DNA from: Thalassobacillus devorans | GTDB taxonomy: Bacteria > Bacillota > Bacilli > Bacillales > Halobacillaceae | Reading direction: 5' to 3' | Assembly (NCBI RefSeq): GCF_011761345.1 | Contig: NZ_JAASRY010000001.1 | Span: 1,116,001 to 1,180,000, forward strand | Length of the DNA: 64,000 bases | Part shown: positions 59,843 to 64,000 of the stretch, piece after piece | Layout of the letters: every line of letters starts with the position of its first letter | Numbering within the stretch: position 1 is the stretch's first letter | The notes under the pieces: model-generated | The model's input: only the letters and a program-made list of their open reading frames with translations | What the model was told of the DNA's origin: nothing | Databases searched by the model: none | Position numbers and translations under genes: made by a program

Positions 59843-60794
59843 AAAAGGAATTCTTATGATGCTTATTGTAGGTATTCTTACTTTAAGTGCCTGTAGTCAA
59901 AATTCTAGTTCTTCTAAAGGAGAGGCTAGTAATTATCCTGAAAAAGAGATTAAAATAGTTGTTCCCTTTGCCGCCGGAGGAGCTGCTACAACTACCGCAA
60001 GGCTTATAGCCCAGAACATGGAAGAACATGCCGGTGTGGATATTGTTGTAGAAAACCGAGAAGGCGGAGGTGGCACCGCAGGGCAACAAGCAGTTGCTTC
60101 AGCAGAACCAGACGGTTATACCCTGTTGTTAGCCACAAACTCTGTAATCACAAACCCTATATTCAGTAAGACTGGCTATACACATGAAGACTTTGTGCCA
60201 ATAGGCCAAGTAGTCAGTGATGCTTCCTATCTATACATCCCGGAAGGTGCTCCCTATGATGACTATGAATCTTTCGTGTCCTACGCTAAAGAAAATCCAG
60301 GAGAAGTAACGATTGGAACATCTGGAGCACAAGCATCTGACACCTTTGCAGCAAAAGACTTAATAGAAGCGGAAGGGTTGGACGCTCAGACTGTGCCGTA
60401 TGATGGTGCAGCGCGAGCTGTTAGTTCTGCAGCAGGCGGTCATGATGATGCGGCAATGAGTAGCTTTTCCGAAGCAGAAGGTCAAGTACAAGAAGGTAAT
60501 TTGAAGCCCGTACTCGTGTTCAGTGAAGAGAGTTCGGACGAATACCCAGATATCCCCACTACGGCTGATATAGGTTATGAAGGCATCACGGACGAATCAT
60601 GGAGAGGTCTGGTGGCACCTAAGGACACGGACGAAGAAATTTCAAACTATTTAACTGATGCATTAGAGAAAGCATTTAATGAAGAAGACTTTCAAGAAGC
60701 AATGGAGAATCAGGGAATGGTCACTCGTTTTCGAAATGGAGAAGAGCTCAAAGAGCTTATGAATAATCAATATGAGCAGTACAATGGTGAATAA
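59826..60794 (+). CDS. tctC: Tripartite tricarboxylate transporter receptor (TctC/Bug family lipoprotein)
   Basis: About 322 residues from GTG 59826, nine bases after GAGGGG; an in-frame ATG at 59793 lies further inside the upstream gene. A signal peptide ends at the lipobox LTLSACSQN. The body matches Bug receptors: YPEKEIKIVVPFAAGGAATT, then TARLIAQNMEEH, VVENREGGGGTAGQQAVASA, DGYTLLLATNS. It captures a carboxylate outside the membrane for TctAB. A hairpin follows the gene. Confidence 0.9.
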   Translation: MGLLNKKGILMMLIVGILTLSACSQNSSSSKGEASNYPEKEIKIVVPFAAGGAATTTARLIAQNMEEHAGVDIVVENREGGGGTAGQQAVASAEPDGYTLLLATNSVITNPIFSKTGYTHEDFVPIGQVVSDASYLYIPEGAPYDDYESFVSYAKENPGEVTIGTSGAQASDTFAAKDLIEAEGLDAQTVPYDGAARAVSSAAGGHDDAAMSSFSEAEGQVQEGNLKPVLVFSEESSDEYPDIPTTADIGYEGITDESWRGLVAPKDTDEEISNYLTDALEKAFNEEDFQEAMENQGMVTRFRNGEELKELMNNQYEQYNGE

Positions 60795-60801
60795 TTAAAG
60801 G

Positions 60802-60840
60802 ATATGACCTCTATCTAATAGTGGTAGAGGTCATATTTTT
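60802..60840 (+). terminator. Intra-operon attenuator after tctC
   Basis: ATATGACCTCTA (60802-60813) pairs perfectly with TAGAGGTCATAT (60825-60836), followed by TTTT. Read-through would feed tctB and tctA at lower level than the receptor gene, similar in position to the hairpin after dctP. Confidence 0.72.
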
Positions 60841-60864
60841 AGAAGAATATTAGGGGGAGCTTTT

Positions 60865-61320
60865 ATGCAAAAATCTAATTATATATTTGCGCTCACCATG
60901 GCAGCTTTAGCGCTTCTCTTTTATTTTTGGGGGAACGCGTTTTCAGAGGATGCTAGCCAGTGGCCACAGTTTTTTGCTCTTGCTTTACTGTTACTTTCTA
61001 TATTATTAATTGTTGATACAATTTTGAAACCTAATCGCGAAAAAGACGATGAGGAGGATGAAGTAGCAAAGCCGCAAATATATGAGAAAAAAGTCTTTTA
61101 TTCAGCACTTCTATTAATTGTATATTTGTTAATTATGAATAGATTGGGTTTCTTGTTAACCACTCCAATCTTTTTGGCTGCTCTATTATGGGCTATTAAT
61201 TATAGGTTCATTACTAAATTAATAACAATCTCCCTAGGGACTACAATAGCAATCACTATTATATTTCAATTTCTATTAGGCGTTCCTATACCGCAAGGCG
61301 TTTTGGCAAATTTGTTCTAA
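60865..61320 (+). CDS. tctB: Tripartite tricarboxylate transporter small subunit (TctB)
   Basis: A 151-residue protein with four hydrophobic helices: FALTMAALALLFYFWGNAF at the N-terminus, ALALLLLSILLIVDTIL, a charged loop (REKDDEEDEVAK), then two C-terminal helices ending with LLGVPIPQGVLANLF, the usual TctB tail. The ATG follows AGGGGGAG. It forms the membrane complex with TctA, whose gene starts 12 bases later. Confidence 0.9.
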   Translation: MQKSNYIFALTMAALALLFYFWGNAFSEDASQWPQFFALALLLLSILLIVDTILKPNREKDDEEDEVAKPQIYEKKVFYSALLLIVYLLIMNRLGFLLTTPIFLAALLWAINYRFITKLITISLGTTIAITIIFQFLLGVPIPQGVLANLF

Positions 61321-61332
61321 AGGAGAGTCTTT

Positions 61333-62829
61333 ATGGATCTGTGGATGAATGCAGTGTCTGATGTGTTTACATTAACTAATCTTTCTGCCATATTATTCGG
61401 TACCGTTTTTGGAATTATTATGGGGTGTCTACCAGGTATGAGTTCCACTATGTCTATAGCAATCATCATCCCTTTTACTTTTACAATGGACCCTGCAACT
61501 GGAATCATATTACTTGCAGCTATTTATTGTGCCTCTGTATATGGAGGTTCTATTTCAGCTATCCTTTTAAATACTCCAGGTACACCAGCCGGAGCAGCAA
61601 CGGTATTAGATGGCTATCCTTTATCCCAAAAAGGCGAGAGCGGAAGAGTATTGGGTGTATCAGCAGTAGCTTCTGGGCTGGGGGGAATCATTAGTGCAAT
61701 TATTCTTTCCACCACTGCTCCATTTTTGGCAGATCAAGCTTTACGTTTTGGTGCAGCCGAATATTTTGCTGTTGCCATTTTTGGAATATCTGTAGTATCA
61801 AGTTTAGGAGGAAAAAACCCGATTAAAGGGTTGATGGCTGGTGTTTTTGGAATTTTAATAGCTACCGTTGGACTAGATCCAATTGTCGGTTATCCAAGGT
61901 ATACGCTAGGGGAACCAGAATTAAATGGAGGATTTTCGCTGATACCGGTCCTAATTGGATTATTTTCTGCCTCACAATCGTTTGTTTTGATAAAGAATGC
62001 TGGGAAAGACAAAGATGCGACCGTAGAAGATGTTTCGTCTAATTCACGTGTGACATTTGGAGAAACTCTCAAATTATTACCAAATATTTCTCGTTCTTCT
62101 TTAATAGGAACGTTTATAGGTATTATCCCGGGGATAGGGGGAGATCCAGCAGCTTTTGTAGCTTATAACGAAGCGATGCGTTGGTCTAAAAACCCGAAGA
62201 ATTTTGGAAAAGGTGAAATAGGAGGAGTAGCTGCCCCAGAAGCTGCAAATAACGCAGTAACAGGAGGAGCTCTTATTCCACTGCTTACATTAGGAATACC
62301 TGGTAATACAGTAACAGCTATTTTGATCGGTGGCCTATTAATACATGGGTTGCGTCCAGGACCTATGCTTTTTGAAGAAAATGGAGATGTAGTTTATTCA
62401 TTGTTTATAAGTTTACTAGTTACTAATATTTTATTTATGGTGTTTGGTTTAGCGTTTACGAAGTATTTTGCAGCTGTTCTAAAGGTTCCTTCTAGAATAT
62501 TAGGCCCTATCATTTTAATGTTAAGCATTATAGGTGCATATGCGATTCACAATAGTTATTTTGATATATGGATCATGTTGATCTTTGGGTTTATTGGATA
62601 TTTGTTCAGGCAGATAAATGTTCCGACAACTCCAATAGTTCTTGCTCTAATTCTAGGTCCTATTGCGGAAGAAAGTTTTAGACAAGCTCTTTTGCAAGGT
62701 GGCGGAGAGATGAGCATTTTTGTCACTCGCCCAATTACTTTAGTATTTTTAGTTTTAGCTGTTATATCGTTTTTCACTCCATTTGTAAGAGATTTAATTG
62801 GATCACGAAAACTTAAAAAGTCAAACTAA
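61333..62829 (+). CDS. tctA: Tripartite tricarboxylate transporter large subunit (TctA)
   Basis: A 498-residue protein with about 12 helices. TctA marks: FGIIMGCLPGMSSTMSIAII near residue 27, YCASVYGGSISAILLNTPGT near residue 61, GIIPGIGGDPAAFVAYNEA near residue 262, and GGVAAPEAANNAVTGGALIP. It forms the sodium- or proton-driven channel. The ATG follows AAAGGAGAG. It is the last clear member of the carboxylate operon. Confidence 0.92.
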   Translation: MDLWMNAVSDVFTLTNLSAILFGTVFGIIMGCLPGMSSTMSIAIIIPFTFTMDPATGIILLAAIYCASVYGGSISAILLNTPGTPAGAATVLDGYPLSQKGESGRVLGVSAVASGLGGIISAIILSTTAPFLADQALRFGAAEYFAVAIFGISVVSSLGGKNPIKGLMAGVFGILIATVGLDPIVGYPRYTLGEPELNGGFSLIPVLIGLFSASQSFVLIKNAGKDKDATVEDVSSNSRVTFGETLKLLPNISRSSLIGTFIGIIPGIGGDPAAFVAYNEAMRWSKNPKNFGKGEIGGVAAPEAANNAVTGGALIPLLTLGIPGNTVTAILIGGLLIHGLRPGPMLFEENGDVVYSLFISLLVTNILFMVFGLAFTKYFAAVLKVPSRILGPIILMLSIIGAYAIHNSYFDIWIMLIFGFIGYLFRQINVPTTPIVLALILGPIAEESFRQALLQGGGEMSIFVTRPITLVFLVLAVISFFTPFVRDLIGSRKLKKSN

Positions 62830-62894
62830 TAATAGAAGGATAATAATGTAAAACTCATACCGAAGAATTACAGCAACTTTTTAAAAACGCAGGT

Positions 62895-63356
62895 GTGAAT
62901 TATGAAAAGGAAGGATATTTAGTGAAAAACCTATCTATAAAACCTGATAATTTTAAGGATTTAACATCGGATCACTTATTTTCATTTTTCGATCGGATGA
63001 GATATAAAGACTTCATCCAATTTTTCCTAGAGGAAAATAATAAGGGAGAAAATGGCTTACTCGTCAAATATATTCGGGAATCTCTGCTTCAAGAGGAAGA
63101 GGATTTTGTACAAAATCAAATTAATTACTTTAACCGCAATGAATTAACGTTGTGGGATGCTCAGGCTTCAAAAATATTTGACCAATTTAATACAAGGTGC
63201 ATTAGGAGCACTTACGAATATTCGGATAGCAAAAAGATACCTATGATGTTTCTCCTTTTAACGCTAAACTATGTTTTTGTGGGTTATAAGGATAAACATT
63301 TTCGGAAAGTACTGGGATTAAAAAAACGCTCTTTTATAAAACCGTTTAAGATTTGA
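62895..63356 (+). CDS. Hypothetical protein
   Basis: Up to 153 residues from GTG 62895; GTG 62922 has a better site (AAGGAAGG). The frame is open upstream to a stop at about 62846 and reads THTEELQQLFKNAGVNYEKE, so the original start may have been lost or be a rare codon. The protein is hydrophilic with aromatic-rich patches (LTSDHLFSFFDRMRYKDFIQ) and a basic C-terminus. No family is recognised. An MFS transporter gene follows. Confidence 0.5.
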   Translation: MNYEKEGYLVKNLSIKPDNFKDLTSDHLFSFFDRMRYKDFIQFFLEENNKGENGLLVKYIRESLLQEEEDFVQNQINYFNRNELTLWDAQASKIFDQFNTRCIRSTYEYSDSKKIPMMFLLLTLNYVFVGYKDKHFRKVLGLKKRSFIKPFKI

Positions 63357-63389
63357 AGGCACAAAATATACATGGTGGCGAAAATTCTA

Positions 63390-64000
63390 TGAAAAAGGAT
63401 AAAAAAGTATATTTAACCTTACTAAGCACTGCCTGTTTTATGTTCAGTATTGCTGGGAGCCGTCCACTTATTCCATTGTTTGCTAACAATATTGGGGCGA
63501 CAAACACTGACATCGGTTTAATCGTTGCCATGTTTTCCTTTTTACCTTTGTTTCTTTCACTACCTATAGGTAATATAATAGATAAAATCGGCCCGAAGAG
63601 TCCTCTTTTGTACAGCATAGGCTTAGGGGGCGTGGGGCTAATATGTCCGTATCTATCGTCAAATTTATCTGGGATCTATATTTCCCAAGTATTGACGGGT
63701 ATCTCGCAAATGATATTCGTTATAGCCATGCAGACTTTCACAGGACGCTTTGAAAAGAGAGAAAAACGAGATTTTCATATTTTTATATTTAGTATAGGGG
63801 TAGCAGTTGGAAGTTTTTTCGGCCCTCTATTCAGTGGCATACTCTCTCAGCAAAAAGGGTATGCTTTTACATTTTTTATATTAGGAATTTTGTCTTTGTT
63901 TTCAATTATTTTAGTTCTTCTCTTACAAATAAAAGGTTATAGCGATAAAAATATTAAGGGAAAAGATATAGATAAGACTGTACTTGAATTATTGACACAA
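63390..64000 (+). CDS. MFS transporter, N-terminal part (cut by the window edge)
   Basis: Open from ATG 63390 to the window end, 203 codons. It begins MKKDKKVYLTLLSTACFMFS. The first helices are followed by the MFS loop motif in LPIGNIIDKIGPKSPLLYSI, then further helices (GVAVGSFFGPLFSGIL) and a hydrophilic segment after helix six. It resembles multidrug or sugar-efflux type MFS carriers. The ribosome site is weak (GGTGG). The second half and substrate are not visible. Confidence 0.75.

Noticed and set aside
1-64000. tRNA, rRNA and known riboswitches
   Set aside because: No cloverleaf with a matching acceptor, no rRNA-like conserved stretch and no recognised riboswitch core was found by eye on either strand; a covariance search could overturn this.

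Overview
The window reads as a chromosomal segment of a low-GC Gram-positive bacterium of the Bacillaceae type. Ribosome binding sites are strong AGGAGG-like sequences, GTG and TTG starts are common, promoters have sigma-A and sigma-54 form, and uptake runs through TRAP, TTT and SSS carriers with lipoprotein receptors. The transporters and relatedness suggest a soil, marine or salt-tolerant genus near Virgibacillus, Oceanobacillus or Halobacillus. That placement is inference; no rRNA or tRNA gene was seen.

Region 1 (about 0.6-16.1 kb) is one long plus-strand operon under a TetR-type regulator. It encodes a CoA ligase, an ACAD10/11-type acyl-CoA dehydrogenase, an ACAD10/11-type kinase as a separate protein, three crotonases, two MaoC-like hot-dog proteins, thiolase, 3-hydroxyacyl-CoA dehydrogenase, a quinone-oxidoreductase-like enzyme, a nitronate-monooxygenase-like flavoprotein, a ComB-like phosphatase and a TRAP transporter. 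Kinase plus matching dehydrogenase is the signature of 4-hydroxyacid catabolism (LvaA/LvaC of Pseudomonas, ACAD10/11 of animals), so import and beta-oxidation of a 4-hydroxyacid or lactone is the best reading.

Region 2 (about 16.4-30.6 kb) is a sigma-54 system. Two textbook -24/-12 promoters precede an SDR gene and an acetoin-dehydrogenase-like E1alpha/E1beta/E2 operon with its AcoR-type activator, a butanediol-dehydrogenase-like enzyme, two more SDRs, a sodium/solute symporter with a probable 48-residue partner, an epimerase and a second CoA ligase, closed by a strong terminator.

Region 3 (about 30.7-57 kb) is an accessory island. It holds a tyrosine integrase, small unknown genes, a hydantoinase/oxoprolinase operon with cupin and NCS1 permease, a Gabija-like OLD nuclease/UvrD-like helicase pair, a glycan locus with a three-domain GT25/sulfotransferase-like/GH16 fusion, and a replication module (HTH initiator, DnaC-like and DnaB-like ATPases). 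It also has repeat-rich AT DNA, a group IIC intron 5' relic and a decayed IS3-family OrfA. An HTH gene plus a 'EDYINK' gene occurs twice (33 and 48 kb), with the HTH segment inverted in one copy relative to the other. Related short repeats separate the cargo blocks.

Region 4 (about 58-64 kb) is a carboxylate operon behind two palindromic operators: an RraA-like protein, a 6PGDH-like dehydrogenase and a TctCBA tripartite transporter. A hypothetical gene and an MFS transporter cut by the window edge follow.

In both SBP transporter operons a hairpin directly follows the binding-protein gene, a likely way to make more receptor than permease.
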